From Myxococcota bacterium (GTDB lineage Bacteria > Myxococcota_A > UBA9160 > UBA4427): a DNA stretch of 64,000 bases. The stretch is from NCBI GenBank assembly GCA_029243605.1, contig JAQWRT010000027.1:1-64000 (forward strand), read 5' to 3'. The stretch's first letter is position 1; each line of letters begins with the position of its first letter. The notes under the pieces are model-generated. The model was not told the DNA's origin, did no database searches, and was given only the letters and a program-made list of their open reading frames with translations. Of this stretch, positions 8,664 to 18,085 are shown in pieces. The position numbers and the translations under genes were made by a program.

Positions 8664-10427
8664 CTATCCCACGACCGGGGTACGAACCAGGCGACCGGGG
8701 CGAGCGCCGGTATCGACATCGTTCTCCCGGGTTCGCACACCGTGGACAAAGGTGGCGATATAGCCCCGGGCGCTCTGGAGGATGCGGCTCCCGCCCGCCG
8801 GAAGGTCTCGATGGGCCGCCAGGGCGCCCAAGCCGAGATTATCAAAATCGATGAGATTCAGGTCGGCGCGCTTGCCCACCTCAAGGCTCCCGCGATCGTG
8901 CATCCCGTAGAGTTGAGCGTTGTTATTCGTCTGCTTGAAGACCACGTGCTCCACCGGCAGGCGGGGGCCCCGGCTCCGATCGCGAACCCAGTGCATCAAC
9001 TGGTAGGTGGGCGCCACCGCGTCGAAAATCAAATTCACGTGGGCCCCGGCATCCGAGAGACCCGTCACGGTGTGGGGATCCGAGAGCATCGTATGAATCA
9101 CGTCGTGATTGCCCGAGATATAATTCGCCCCCATCAGAATCGCGTAGGAACGGCCCCCATCGGAAACCAGGAAATCGTACATGACGTCGGCCACATCGCG
9201 TTTTTCGGCGATCGCGCGCGCACCCAGGACCTGACTCAGTTCGGGTTCGTAATCCACCGGGTCGCCGATGGGAATCACGAAAGCCGCGGTCTCCCGCATC
9301 AGGTTGTGGATGTTCGCCATCGCCCCATCCTGGTCGACGGGAACGTCGGCATCCTTCAGAATAGCCGCCTTCACCTCGGGCTTCAGCATCTCTCGCGCCC
9401 TTTCGGCCAGGGGCAAATCCGCGAGTTTCAGATAGGTCTCCCGGCGCTGAAACATGTGATAGGTGTCCAGGCTCGTCACGAAGCCAATCGGCCTGGACGC
9501 CACCTGGGGGCGCAGATTGGCACCGGCTGCATTCTCTTGGGCGGCGCCCGCCAGGATATCCTGCCACTCGGTGGGGTTGTCGGGGACCTGCACCGTGGTG
9601 AAGGTTACGGGACGGGTACACGAACGACCCAGGCGCTTGATCAATTCGAATTCCTCGTTCAGGGAATAGCGCTCACCCCCGAGAGCCTCGAGTTTTCCGA
9701 TGGTGCTCGCGGGAATCAACTCGAAGACGCCCGAGCCCGCCCGATCCATCGCTTGAGCGAGAGCGATCAACTCCTCGGCCTCGGCGAAGGTTCCGGGAAC
9801 CGGGTTTCCATCGATGGATCGGTGCCCGGTGGTCCGACTCGTAGAAAAGCCCACCGCCCCGGCGCGCATGGCTTCCTCGACGAGATCGGCCATGCGCACG
9901 AGATCCTCGGCCGTGGCGTCCTCGTGATTCCTACCCCGCTCTCCCATCACATAATTGCGTAGGGCACCGTGCGCGAGTTGGGCCCCGACGTCCAGGGCGT
10001 ATTCTCGACCCGCGAGCAGGTCCAGGTATTCGGGAAACGTTTCCCATTCGCCCCAGGGCATTCCCTCGTAGAGCGCGGTCCCCGGAATATCTTCGACGCC
10101 TTCCATCAATGCGATCAGTTCCTGCTCACCGCCCCGGGGAACCGGCGCGAAGCCCACGCCGCAATTTCCCATGACCACGGTGGTCACGCCGTGGGAGGCC
10201 GAAGGGTCCAACTGGGCATCCCAGGTGACTTGGCCGTCATAATGCGTGTGAATATCAATCCAGCCAGGAGTCGCCAGGGCTCCGTCTGCGTGAATGACCT
10301 CCCGGGCGGCCTCATCCACCCGACCCCGGGCCACGATTTTTCCGTCGCGTATTCCAAGATCGCCGTTCTCCGTCGGCCCCCCGGTTCCATCGACGATGTG
10401 GGCGTCCTTGATGAGGTAGTCGAGCAT
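8664..10427 (-). CDS. D-aminoacylase-type amidohydrolase (N-acyl-D-amino-acid deacylase family)
   Basis: A 587-residue metal-dependent hydrolase of the urease/dihydroorotase superfamily. It starts [18 protein letters not shown] and has [13 protein letters not shown] (two metal-ligand histidines), [21 protein letters not shown] and a late SDAGAHV aspartate. The segment GNCGVGFAP is characteristic of D-aminoacylases, which deacylate N-acyl-D-amino acids. The start at 10427 has GGAGGATC 7 nt upstream; an extension to 10595 is unlikely. A D-hydantoinase-like or other amide substrate is possible. Together with the amidase at 3879 it suggests amide scavenging. Confidence 0.87.
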   Translation of the reverse strand: MLDYLIKDAHIVDGTGGPTENGDLGIRDGKIVARGRVDEAAREVIHADGALATPGWIDIHTHYDGQVTWDAQLDPSASHGVTTVVMGNCGVGFAPVPRGGEQELIALMEGVEDIPGTALYEGMPWGEWETFPEYLDLLAGREYALDVGAQLAHGALRNYVMGERGRNHEDATAEDLVRMADLVEEAMRAGAVGFSTSRTTGHRSIDGNPVPGTFAEAEELIALAQAMDRAGSGVFELIPASTIGKLEALGGERYSLNEEFELIKRLGRSCTRPVTFTTVQVPDNPTEWQDILAGAAQENAAGANLRPQVASRPIGFVTSLDTYHMFQRRETYLKLADLPLAERAREMLKPEVKAAILKDADVPVDQDGAMANIHNLMRETAAFVIPIGDPVDYEPELSQVLGARAIAEKRDVADVMYDFLVSDGGRSYAILMGANYISGNHDVIHTMLSDPHTVTGLSDAGAHVNLIFDAVAPTYQLMHWVRDRSRGPRLPVEHVVFKQTNNNAQLYGMHDRGSLEVGKRADLNLIDFDNLGLGALAAHRDLPAGGSRILQSARGYIATFVHGVRTRENDVDTGARPGRLVRTPVVG

Positions 10428-10696
10428 GGCGAGATCCTCCGCTGCGAGTTGGAGTCCCAGTATCGCACAATCACTGCCTCCGTCGGGGGCAACACGCGCG
10501 CTGACGAAAAAAATCTGCGGCTCCAAGGCCCTTGGGGATCGGCCAGAGAACGCCGAAACCCCTCGCTCCCATTGAACTTCAACGGCATTCTCCAAGTCTG
10601 TCGCGGGCCTGACCCCGGTGCGCTTTGCCTCGCTCGTGGCTCCCGGTATGGTTTAGGGTTCAGCGATCGCAATTCCCTTATCGCCGGAGGTTCACA

Positions 10697-12004
10697 GTGC
10701 GCCCTACCCTCACCCATTCCTGGCTTCGGTCTCTTCTGTCCGTTGGCCTGGCTCTGGCCATGCTCGCCGCACCGGCGCTGGGCCAATCAACTTCGGACTC
10801 AACCACCGGAACCGCACCGGCGGCCGCTTCGTCCACACCCTCACCCGAGAAACTCGAATCGCTGGTGGCCCCCATCGCGCTCTATCCAGACGCCCTGCTC
10901 GCCCAGATCCTCATGGCCTCCACCTATCCCCTCGAGATCGTCGAGGCCGCCCGCTGGCTCAAAGACAACCCGGGCCTCGACAGCAAAGCCCTTGAGGCCG
11001 CCATGCAGAAGCAGAGCTGGGATGCCAGTGTCAAATCTCTCACAGCCTTCCCCCAGCCCCTTGAAATGATGAGCGAGAAACTGACGTGGACCAACCAACT
11101 CGGAGATGCCTTCCTGGCCGATCAGAAAAGCGTAATGAACGCCGTCCAAGTACTGCGCGAGAAGGCACGAAACGCAGGCAACCTTGAGACCAATGATCAA
11201 CAAAAAGTCACCGTCGAAGACACGGCCAGCGGAAATCAGACTCAAACCATCATCATCGCCCCGGCCAACCCCCAAGTCGTGTACGTCCCAACCTACAACC
11301 CCACGGTGGTCTACGGCGCCTGGGCCTACCCTGCTTATCCCCCCTATTACTACTACCCGCCCGGCTACGTGGCTACGCGATCGGCTGTTTCTTTCGGCGT
11401 CGGCCTCGCTGTGGGCTCCGCCATGTGGGGTGGCTGCAATTGGGGGCACTCGAACGTCAACATCAACGTGAATCGCTACAACAATTTCAATCAAACGAAT
11501 ATCAAGAATGCCAACTGGAACCACAACGCCCAGCACCGGCGCGGTGTGTCCTACGGAAACAGCAACCTCCAGCAACGTTATGGCGGGAACCAGGCGCGCA
11601 ATTCCCAGGCCCGAGACTCCTTTCGCGGCCGGGCTGACCAGGGCCGCCAGCAACTCTCCAAGGGCCAGTTCGATGGTTTCAAGGGCACCGGCTCGGCGAG
11701 CAACCTCGCGGGCAAGAGCAACCGACTTGGCGGCGCCGAGGGCGGCCTTGGCCAGGGCAAGGGTCGGCAGAACGCCGGCCGGGGGGACTTCGGAGGCGGA
11801 AACGGTTTCGACGGAGGCAATGCCGGAAATCGCAGCTCCGCTTTCGGCGGAAGTAGAAACGGCCAACAGGCCATGCGGAACTCCCAGCGCGGCTTCGAGA
11901 GTCGTGGGGGCTCCAGCCGCTTTGGAAGCGGCAGCGGGAGAAGTTTCGGCGGAGGGCGCCAGGGAGGCTTCGGCGGCATGCGCGGTGGGGGAAGACGACG
12001 ATGA
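10697..12004 (+). CDS. DUF3300 family exported protein
   Basis: The 435-residue protein starts at a GTG with GGAGG 7 nt upstream and has a Sec signal peptide (LRSLLSVGLALAMLAAPALG). Residues of about 45-230 match DUF3300: VAPIALYPDALLAQILMAS, then ARWLKDNPGLD, and VYVPTYNPTVVYGAW followed by a Tyr/Pro-rich stretch. The last 150 residues are low-complexity, rich in Gly, Arg, Asn and Ser, and end in an RG-rich tail. It overlaps the DUF2950 frame by 4 nt, a pairing seen repeatedly for these two families. The function of the pair is unknown; both are predicted to act at the cell envelope. Confidence 0.88.
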   Translation: MRPTLTHSWLRSLLSVGLALAMLAAPALGQSTSDSTTGTAPAAASSTPSPEKLESLVAPIALYPDALLAQILMASTYPLEIVEAARWLKDNPGLDSKALEAAMQKQSWDASVKSLTAFPQPLEMMSEKLTWTNQLGDAFLADQKSVMNAVQVLREKARNAGNLETNDQQKVTVEDTASGNQTQTIIIAPANPQVVYVPTYNPTVVYGAWAYPAYPPYYYYPPGYVATRSAVSFGVGLAVGSAMWGGCNWGHSNVNINVNRYNNFNQTNIKNANWNHNAQHRRGVSYGNSNLQQRYGGNQARNSQARDSFRGRADQGRQQLSKGQFDGFKGTGSASNLAGKSNRLGGAEGGLGQGKGRQNAGRGDFGGGNGFDGGNAGNRSSAFGGSRNGQQAMRNSQRGFESRGGSSRFGSGSGRSFGGGRQGGFGGMRGGGRRR

Positions 12005-12030
12005 ACCCGGTCACGAACGAGGAAAGTAAA

Positions 12031-13005
12031 ATGACCCTGCTCCAGCGAAACGTAATTCCGTTCCTCCTGATCGCCGGGGCAGCGTTTCTTTTCGCTTGCC
12101 GCACTCCGATTCAGGACGAGGGGCGAGTCTTCTCTGATCCAGAAGCGGCCAGCACTGCACTGGTCTCCGCCCTAAAGCTCTCCGACGAGGACACGCTCCT
12201 CAAGATCCTCGGCCCCGATGCCCAACCCGTGCTCACCTCGGGCGACCCCGTCATGGACCAACATCAGCGCACGTGGTTCATCAACGCCTACGAGGCCAAA
12301 AACACCTGGATTCCCTGGAATACCGGCGTGATGGTACTCGAGGTAGGACCGCGCGATTGGCCTTTCCCGATTCCCCTGGTGAAGCAAAAGGGAACCTGGT
12401 GGGGCCGGAAGGCGGGGTGGACATTCGATACGGCCGAAGGCGCCGGGGAACTTCTCAATCGTAGAATCGGGCGCAACGAACTCGACACCATCCAATCGTG
12501 CCTGGCCTTCGTCGACGCCGAGCGGGAGTATTTTCAGCGAAATCCCGAACAGAGCGCCCAGCCCGAGTACGCCAGTTTCATCCTCAGCAGCCCAGGGAAG
12601 AGGAACGGGCTCTACTGGGAGACCACCGCCGACGAACCCTCTAGTCCCCTGGGCTCCATCTACGCAGAAGCCCAAAGCGCGGGCTACACACCGACCCAGG
12701 CCGGGGGCAAGCCCTATCACGGCTATCTCTTCAGGATCCTCGATGCCCAAGGATCCAACGCCCCGGGTGGCGCCTATAGCTATCTCGACGATGGCCGGAT
12801 GACCCAGGGCTTCGCCCTCCTCGCCTTCCCGGCAAAATACGGCGCTTCGGGTGTCATGAGCTTCCTGGTAAACCAAGTGGGCCTGGTCTACGAGAAGGAC
12901 CTCGGTCCGGAGACTCCGGAGCAGGCGGCGAAAATCAAGAGCTTCGACCCCGATCTGAGCTGGCAACTGGTTCCGTCGGCGGCGCTGATTCCGCCCAACA
13001 ACTGA
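12031..13005 (+). CDS. DUF2950 family lipoprotein
   Basis: A 324-residue protein with a lipoprotein signal ending FLFAC, so Cys23 would be lipidated. The body has the DUF2950 hallmarks LLNRRIGRNELDTIQ, YFQRNPEQSAQPEYA, GLYWE, GKPYHGYLFRIL and KYGASGVMSFLVNQVG. I chose the ATG at 12031, preceded by GAGGAAAG, because it gives a standard lipoprotein leader. An in-frame ATG at 12001 overlaps the DUF3300 stop and would add ten polar residues. The role is unknown; the tight linkage to DUF3300 implies a joint envelope function. Confidence 0.87.
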   Translation: MTLLQRNVIPFLLIAGAAFLFACRTPIQDEGRVFSDPEAASTALVSALKLSDEDTLLKILGPDAQPVLTSGDPVMDQHQRTWFINAYEAKNTWIPWNTGVMVLEVGPRDWPFPIPLVKQKGTWWGRKAGWTFDTAEGAGELLNRRIGRNELDTIQSCLAFVDAEREYFQRNPEQSAQPEYASFILSSPGKRNGLYWETTADEPSSPLGSIYAEAQSAGYTPTQAGGKPYHGYLFRILDAQGSNAPGGAYSYLDDGRMTQGFALLAFPAKYGASGVMSFLVNQVGLVYEKDLGPETPEQAAKIKSFDPDLSWQLVPSAALIPPNN

Positions 13006-13026
13006 AACCCGGAGGGGCCACCCCCC

Positions 13027-13065
13027 GCTGACCTCGGCCCGAACGCCCATCGGGCCGATCTCAGC
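13027..13065. terminator. Interrupted hairpin between convergent DUF2950 and Coq4-like genes
   Basis: GCTGA-CCT-CGGCCCG pairs with CGGGCCG-ATC-TCAGC around a 9-nt loop, with 7-bp inner and 5-bp outer arms. The distal arm overlaps the stop codon of the Coq4-like gene. The position between converging genes suggests a bidirectional terminator. No U tract is present. Confidence 0.5.
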
Positions 13066-13747
13066 GCGTGGGAATCGGATTCAATTTCAAACGCACGCGC
13101 ACACCCTCGAGGGGCTCCTCGAGGAGCGACTTCCAATCCTGAACCAGCAAACACTCGACACGCCGGGCCCGTCGCCAACCCGCCCAAAAGACCTTCAGGC
13201 GCTCGGGGTCGCCTCGCATCCCCGCTGCCCAGGCCTGAACGAAGGCCGCAAGATAATGCGCTCGATATCCGTTCTGCCGCCCGGTACACGCAAGGATGCC
13301 GAGTTCACCCTCCTCATCGGTGTCGTAGCCCAGGGCCACATGCCAAACGTCGTGGAGGTGCCGGTACCGGTCATGGACGAAATGCCCCATGGACGATCCG
13401 TGATCGGTCTCCGCCGAAGACCGTCCCAGGGCTTCGGTCAACAGGGCCTCGAACTGTTCGGGGTAGATTTCCTTCTCATCCGCAAAGCGAATGTACTCCC
13501 GGCCGAGGGTTTCGTCGGGGAGCCCTCGAAGCCAATCCCGGTCGGTCACAACACCGAAGAGGCTGCGCCGCTCCCGCAGGGTTTCGCGCCCGTGCGGCGT
13601 GCTCTCCATCAGCCGAATCATGGTCTTCTCGCCGCGTCCGACAATCTCCGACAGCGCATCGAAAAAGCGGATCCCGGCAAGGACATCCTGATCGGAACTC
13701 CGGACTTCACGAAAGGTCGTGATTAATCGGCGAAATTTGTGCCCCAA
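13061..13747 (-). CDS. Coq4-like protein
   Basis: The 228-residue protein contains HDVWHVALGYDTDEEGE, which fits the Coq4 signature HDxxH-x11-E, a zinc-binding element. Coq4 proteins take part in ubiquinone biosynthesis in eukaryotes and some bacteria. The C-terminal half, with RAHYLAAFVQAW and VFWAGWRRAR, also fits. I chose a TTG start at 13747 with AGAGGA 6 nt upstream. The open frame extends to 13882, but that would overlap the start of the divergent monooxygenase and adds no recognisable sequence. No other quinone genes adjoin it, so the pathway is uncertain. Confidence 0.7.
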   Translation of the reverse strand: MGHKFRRLITTFREVRSSDQDVLAGIRFFDALSEIVGRGEKTMIRLMESTPHGRETLRERRSLFGVVTDRDWLRGLPDETLGREYIRFADEKEIYPEQFEALLTEALGRSSAETDHGSSMGHFVHDRYRHLHDVWHVALGYDTDEEGELGILACTGRQNGYRAHYLAAFVQAWAAGMRGDPERLKVFWAGWRRARRVECLLVQDWKSLLEEPLEGVRVRLKLNPIPTR

Positions 13748-13792
13748 GAGTATTCCTCTTATGCTTGCCCGGCCCAACCATGGAGAAGATAG

Positions 13793-15412
13793 ATGTCCGC
13801 ACATCACCCCCACAAGGCTCCTCGGAAAGTTTTCGACATCGTCATTGTCGGAGCGGGCTTCGCCGGCCTCTACATGCTCCACAAGGCACGAAAAATGGGG
13901 CTTCGCGCCCGGGTCTTTGAGGTAGGTGAAGGCGTTGGGGGGACCTGGTACTGGAATCGCTATCCCGGCGCGCGCTGCGACGTCGAGAGCATGCAGTACT
14001 CGTACCAGTTCGATGAAGATCTACAACAGGAATGGGAATGGTCCGAACGCTACTCCGGCCAGCCCGAAATCCTGCGCTACGCAAATCATGTAGCCGACCG
14101 CTTCAGCCTGCGCGATGACATCCAATTCGAAACCCGGGTCAACTCCGCCTGCTTCGACGAAGCAGAGGAAACTTGGACGATCTCCACGAGTCGAGATGAG
14201 ACCGTATCGGCCCAATTCGTGGTCATGGCAACCGGCTGCCTCTCATCGACAAATGCCCCTGATTTTCCTGGACAGGACGAATTCCAAGGAGACATCCACC
14301 ACACCGGCCGTTGGCCCCGGGAGGGTGTCGACTTTTCGGGCAAGCGAGTGGCCGTCATTGGCACCGGCTCCTCGGGCATCCAGGCCATCCCCATCATCGC
14401 TGCCCAAGCGGACCACCTGACGGTCTTCCAGCGTACGGCCCAATACGCGATTCCCGCCCAAAATCGCCCCCTAGACAGGGAAGAACAGGCTGCGATCAAG
14501 GCCAGATATCCGGATTTTCGTCAGGAGAACAGCCTGCAACCCAATGGCTTTTCGCTCCGACTGCCCCTGAACGAGCAGCCCGCCCTCGAGGCCTCGGAGG
14601 ACGAGCGAGCGACGGAGTACGAAGCGCGCTGGGCCGAGGGGGGCTTCACCTTCAGCTGGAGTTTCGCCGACCTAGGAACCGATCTAGAGGCCAACGCGAC
14701 CGCTGCCTCCTTTGTGCGCAATAAAATTCACGAGATCGTCGAGGATCCCGAAACCGCGAAGAGATTGTCTCCTGACTCGGTCCTCGGCTGCAAGCGACTC
14801 TGCCTCGATACTGGCTATTTCCAAACCTTCAATCGGCCCAACGTCGACCTTGTCGATATCAGCCAACAAGGGATCGACCGGATCACGCCCACAGGCATTC
14901 AATGCGGGGCCGAGGAACACGAGGTCAACATTCTTATCTTGGCCACCGGCTTCGACGCCATGACGGGAACACTCCTTGCCATGGATATTCGCGGCCGCAA
15001 CGGGCTGAGCCTGACCGAACAATGGGAGGCCGGCCCGCGGACGTACCTGGGCCTGGGCGTTCCCGCCTTCCCGAATCTGTTCACGATCTCGGGCCCCGGC
15101 AGCCCATCGGTTCTGACAAATATGATTGTCTCTATCGAACAGCACGTGAACTGGATCTCTGACTGCCTCGAGGCGATGAGGGCGGCTGGGCACCAAACCA
15201 TCGAGGCCAGCGAAGAAGCCGCCGATGCCTGGGTCGCCCACGTCAACGAGGTGGCCGAGCAAACGGTCTATCCGAGTTGCAACTCCTGGTACCTCGGCGC
15301 CAACGTCCCCGGGAAGCCGCGAGTCTTCATGCCCCTCCTCGGTTTTCCTCCTTACGTCGAAAAATGCGATGAAGTCGCGGCCAGTAATTACGAAGGTTTT
15401 GTCCTCGGTTAG
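13793..15412 (+). CDS. Flavin-dependent Baeyer-Villiger-type monooxygenase
   Basis: A 539-residue class B flavoprotein. The FAD Rossmann motif GAGFAG is at 20-25, GGTWYWNRYPGARCD follows at 49-63, and the Baeyer-Villiger fingerprint FQGDIHHTGRWP lies at 164-175 between the two dinucleotide motifs. The NADPH motif GTGSSG is at 190-195, and a C-terminal ILATGFDAMTG closes the site. Such enzymes insert oxygen next to a ketone to give an ester or lactone. The N-terminus resembles the cyclohexanone/steroid monooxygenase branch. A second, longer monooxygenase follows after 62 nt. The substrate is unknown. Confidence 0.9.
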   Translation: MSAHHPHKAPRKVFDIVIVGAGFAGLYMLHKARKMGLRARVFEVGEGVGGTWYWNRYPGARCDVESMQYSYQFDEDLQQEWEWSERYSGQPEILRYANHVADRFSLRDDIQFETRVNSACFDEAEETWTISTSRDETVSAQFVVMATGCLSSTNAPDFPGQDEFQGDIHHTGRWPREGVDFSGKRVAVIGTGSSGIQAIPIIAAQADHLTVFQRTAQYAIPAQNRPLDREEQAAIKARYPDFRQENSLQPNGFSLRLPLNEQPALEASEDERATEYEARWAEGGFTFSWSFADLGTDLEANATAASFVRNKIHEIVEDPETAKRLSPDSVLGCKRLCLDTGYFQTFNRPNVDLVDISQQGIDRITPTGIQCGAEEHEVNILILATGFDAMTGTLLAMDIRGRNGLSLTEQWEAGPRTYLGLGVPAFPNLFTISGPGSPSVLTNMIVSIEQHVNWISDCLEAMRAAGHQTIEASEEAADAWVAHVNEVAEQTVYPSCNSWYLGANVPGKPRVFMPLLGFPPYVEKCDEVAASNYEGFVLG

Positions 15413-15474
15413 GAATTCGGGGATTTCCTCAGCGTCGCCCCCCCATCGCCCCACGAATCCAGCGGAAAGAAGGC

Positions 15475-17397
15475 ATGCCTGTGGCGAACGCCACCCTACG
15501 AAGCGCGCTTGAACATGCGGATCTGCGCGTCCTGCTCATGGCCCTCTTTCACCGAACCGGGGATCGGCGCTGGCTCGAGGCGCCCTACCTCCCCAAGCGC
15601 GATGTTCGGCTCATCGCCGAAGAGTACGCGGGCTTTCCCGAATCCATCCGAGTTGAGATCCTGACCGCAGCCGAAGAGGCGTTCGCCGATCTCGACGCTC
15701 CCCCATCGATCACCGACCCCGGGGACGAACTCATGATCCGCATGATGAGCTCCTGCCTGGGTGAACAGGTTCCCGACGAATATGCACCTTTGATCCGCGA
15801 GGAACTCGGGTTTGCCTCCCGGGACATGCGCTGGAGCCAAGGGGCATCTCCGAAGACTTCGAAATCACGAAAAGTCCTCATCGTCGGCGCCGGAGTGAGC
15901 GGAATCGCTCTGGGTGCGCGTCTCGAAAGGCTCGGCGTCCCCTACTCCATCGTCGAGCGCCACCCGCAACTCGGGGGGACTTGGTACGAGAACCGCTATC
16001 CCGGCTGCGGAGTTGATACGCCCAACCACGCATACTCGTTCTCCATCGGCACTCGCTATCGCTGGCGCCGTTTTTTTTCGGCCCGAGATCAACTCTTTGA
16101 CTACCTCGTTCGCTGCGCCGATGAGTTCGGAGTCAGGCCTCATATTCGCCTCGAAACGTCCTTGACCCGGGCCACCTGGAACGAAGAGGAGGGACGCTGG
16201 TTCTACACCTTAGAGACGCCCGAGGGTACCGAGGAGGGGGTCGCGGACTTCCTGGTCAGCGCCATCGGGCAGTTTGGACTGCCTTCCATCCCGGAGATCG
16301 AAGGAGCGAGCGAATTCGAAGGGGAGATTTTTCACTCCGCCCACTGGCCCGACGACCTGGACCTGGCGGGCAAAAGAGTCGCCCTAGTCGGAACCGGTGC
16401 CACCTCCATGCAGATCGCACCCACCATCGCAGATCGGGTCGCCTCCCTAGAAATCTACCAGCGGAGCCCTCAATGGGCGCGGCCGATCCCGCGCTATCAC
16501 GACGATATTCCCGACGAAGCCCAGTGGTTGCTCGAAAACTTGCCCTTCTACGCCGAGTGGTTCCGCTTCACGCTCTTCTGGCGCTATGGCGACGGGCTCC
16601 TGCGTTTCCTGCGCAAGGATCCGACTTGGAAGGATCCCGCACGTTCGCTCAACAAGGTCAATGACCGCCATCGCCAGGAGATGACCGAGCATATCGAGCG
16701 TGAACTCGCCGGGCGTGACGATCTCATCGAAGCCTGCGTCCCGGACTACCCGCCCTATGGCAAGCGTATCCTGCTGGACAATGGCTGGTTCCAGACCCTC
16801 CGGAAGCCGAATGTCGAGCTCATCAACGACGCCGTGGGGCGAATCGACGCAAACGGCATCCAAACCTCGGACGGTAGACATCGGCCAGCAGATGTCGTGG
16901 TCTACGCGACTGGGTTCCAAATGACCCAGATGACTTCAAGGCTCAATATCAAGGGGCGTGCCGGGCTCGACCTGGGGGAGGCTTGGGACGAGGACAATCC
17001 CACGGCTCATCTCGGGATGACGGTACCCGGGTTTCCGAATCTCTTCCTGATGCTCGGCCCCAATACCGGACTCGGCCATGGAGGAAGTGCCATTTTTCTT
17101 TCGGAATGCCAGGCGCGCTACATCACGAGTCTCATCGTTCAGATGATCGAGGGTGAAGACCAGTCCGCTGAGGTCAAATCCTTGGTTCACGACGAGTACA
17201 ACGCCCGTGTCGATGCTGAGCACGAGGAATTGATCTGGACCCACCCCGGCATGGAAACCTATTACCGAAACGGTCGTGGCCGAGTCTTCTCCGTCATGCC
17301 TTGGCGACTTGTCGATTATTGGGGCATGACTCGCGACGCGACCCTCGATGAATTCGAGCGCCAGGCACTCCCCGGACCCCGGGAAGAAGGCTCCTAA
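15475..17397 (+). CDS. Baeyer-Villiger-type monooxygenase with N-terminal extension (HAPMO-like architecture)
   Basis: The 640-residue protein has a roughly 130-residue alpha-helical N-terminal domain before the flavoprotein core, as in 4-hydroxyacetophenone monooxygenases. The FAD motif GAGVSG is at 138-143, GGTWYENRYPGCGVD follows, and the fingerprint FEGEIFHSAHWP spans 281-292. The NADPH motif is GTGATS and the C-terminal segment reads VYATGFQMTQM. It should oxidise a ketone or aldehyde to an ester. It lies 62 nt after a shorter monooxygenase, and the two are probably co-transcribed. An alternative start near 15481 (GTG) is possible. Confidence 0.9.
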   Translation: MPVANATLRSALEHADLRVLLMALFHRTGDRRWLEAPYLPKRDVRLIAEEYAGFPESIRVEILTAAEEAFADLDAPPSITDPGDELMIRMMSSCLGEQVPDEYAPLIREELGFASRDMRWSQGASPKTSKSRKVLIVGAGVSGIALGARLERLGVPYSIVERHPQLGGTWYENRYPGCGVDTPNHAYSFSIGTRYRWRRFFSARDQLFDYLVRCADEFGVRPHIRLETSLTRATWNEEEGRWFYTLETPEGTEEGVADFLVSAIGQFGLPSIPEIEGASEFEGEIFHSAHWPDDLDLAGKRVALVGTGATSMQIAPTIADRVASLEIYQRSPQWARPIPRYHDDIPDEAQWLLENLPFYAEWFRFTLFWRYGDGLLRFLRKDPTWKDPARSLNKVNDRHRQEMTEHIERELAGRDDLIEACVPDYPPYGKRILLDNGWFQTLRKPNVELINDAVGRIDANGIQTSDGRHRPADVVVYATGFQMTQMTSRLNIKGRAGLDLGEAWDEDNPTAHLGMTVPGFPNLFLMLGPNTGLGHGGSAIFLSECQARYITSLIVQMIEGEDQSAEVKSLVHDEYNARVDAEHEELIWTHPGMETYYRNGRGRVFSVMPWRLVDYWGMTRDATLDEFERQALPGPREEGS

Positions 17398-17461
17398 ATT
17401 CTTACTCGGTAGATATCCCCGACATCTCCCTCTTTCTCGTTTTTCGTCCCGTCAGTCGACC

Positions 17462-18085
17462 TCATCTTCCTCTCCGACGGGAGGCCAACTTGAGCAGCGC
17501 TGCGTGCCATACCCCGAGATAGCGGTCCGGCGGCGGGTCCATGCGAGGGCTCACCTTCTCAGGCCAGCTCGTCAACTCCTCGACGCTCACCCCGGCCTTG
17601 TAGCGAGCGAGCATTTCCTCGGGGTCGAAATCGATCCCGATAGGATTGATGGCGAAGCGTCCGTCTCCCAGAAACTTCTGAGTTTCTTCAAGAGAGGAAA
17701 AGTTATCGACCTGCAACTCGACGAAATTTGAATCGGGATCCTCGTAATAGAGGGAGGTCGTGGCGCCATGATTGATCGCCCAAACGGGTTTGATCCCCTT
17801 GGCCGAGAGACGCTCAAAGGTCGCCAGGAGATCATCGAGGTCCGCATACGTAAAGGCGACATGGTCTACCGCTGCCATCGCCCGGGTCTTGGGCAGAAGA
17901 CCTGGCATCTTGACCACAGCGACCCGGTGGTGCTCGTCGTCGTAGGTCATAAAGGTCGCGTTTTCATCTCCGGCAGCGATCTTCGCGTTGAGCAGATCTA
18001 CGTACCAGTCCACCATCTCTCGGTAACGACTCGTCCGAACTACGAAATGAGCGAGCTTGATCGGCCGAATCTTTCGTTGGGCCAT
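17462..18085 (-). CDS. VOC-family protein, extradiol-dioxygenase-like
   Basis: The 207-residue protein has one VOC module with a plausible metal triad: His in LAHFVVRT, His in VDHVAFTYADLDD and Glu in SNFVELQVDNF. The segment YYEDPDSNFVELQ is typical of catechol-2,3-dioxygenase-like proteins, so ring cleavage of a diol is possible but not proven. About 60 extra C-terminal residues, ending RRRGR, fall outside the module. The start has AGAGGA 8 nt upstream. It converges on the monooxygenase pair, and the local theme is oxidative catabolism. Confidence 0.8.
   Translation of the reverse strand: MAQRKIRPIKLAHFVVRTSRYREMVDWYVDLLNAKIAAGDENATFMTYDDEHHRVAVVKMPGLLPKTRAMAAVDHVAFTYADLDDLLATFERLSAKGIKPVWAINHGATTSLYYEDPDSNFVELQVDNFSSLEETQKFLGDGRFAINPIGIDFDPEEMLARYKAGVSVEELTSWPEKVSPRMDPPPDRYLGVWHAALLKLASRRRGR

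Noticed and set aside
7590-9962. Very long open frame (790 codons) on the plus strand across the ThDP and amidohydrolase genes
   Set aside because: The opposite strand carries two clear enzyme families through this region. The plus-strand product is compositionally biased and matches nothing I recognise.
11580-12000. Tandem-repeat-like Gly/Arg/Ser-rich stretch
   Set aside because: It is the low-complexity tail of the DUF3300 protein, not a DNA repeat element or CRISPR array.
13748-13882. Upstream extension of the Coq4-like gene to an ATG at 13882
   Set aside because: It would overlap the start and FAD motif of the divergent monooxygenase and adds no Coq4-like sequence, whereas TTG at 13747 has a good ribosome binding site.
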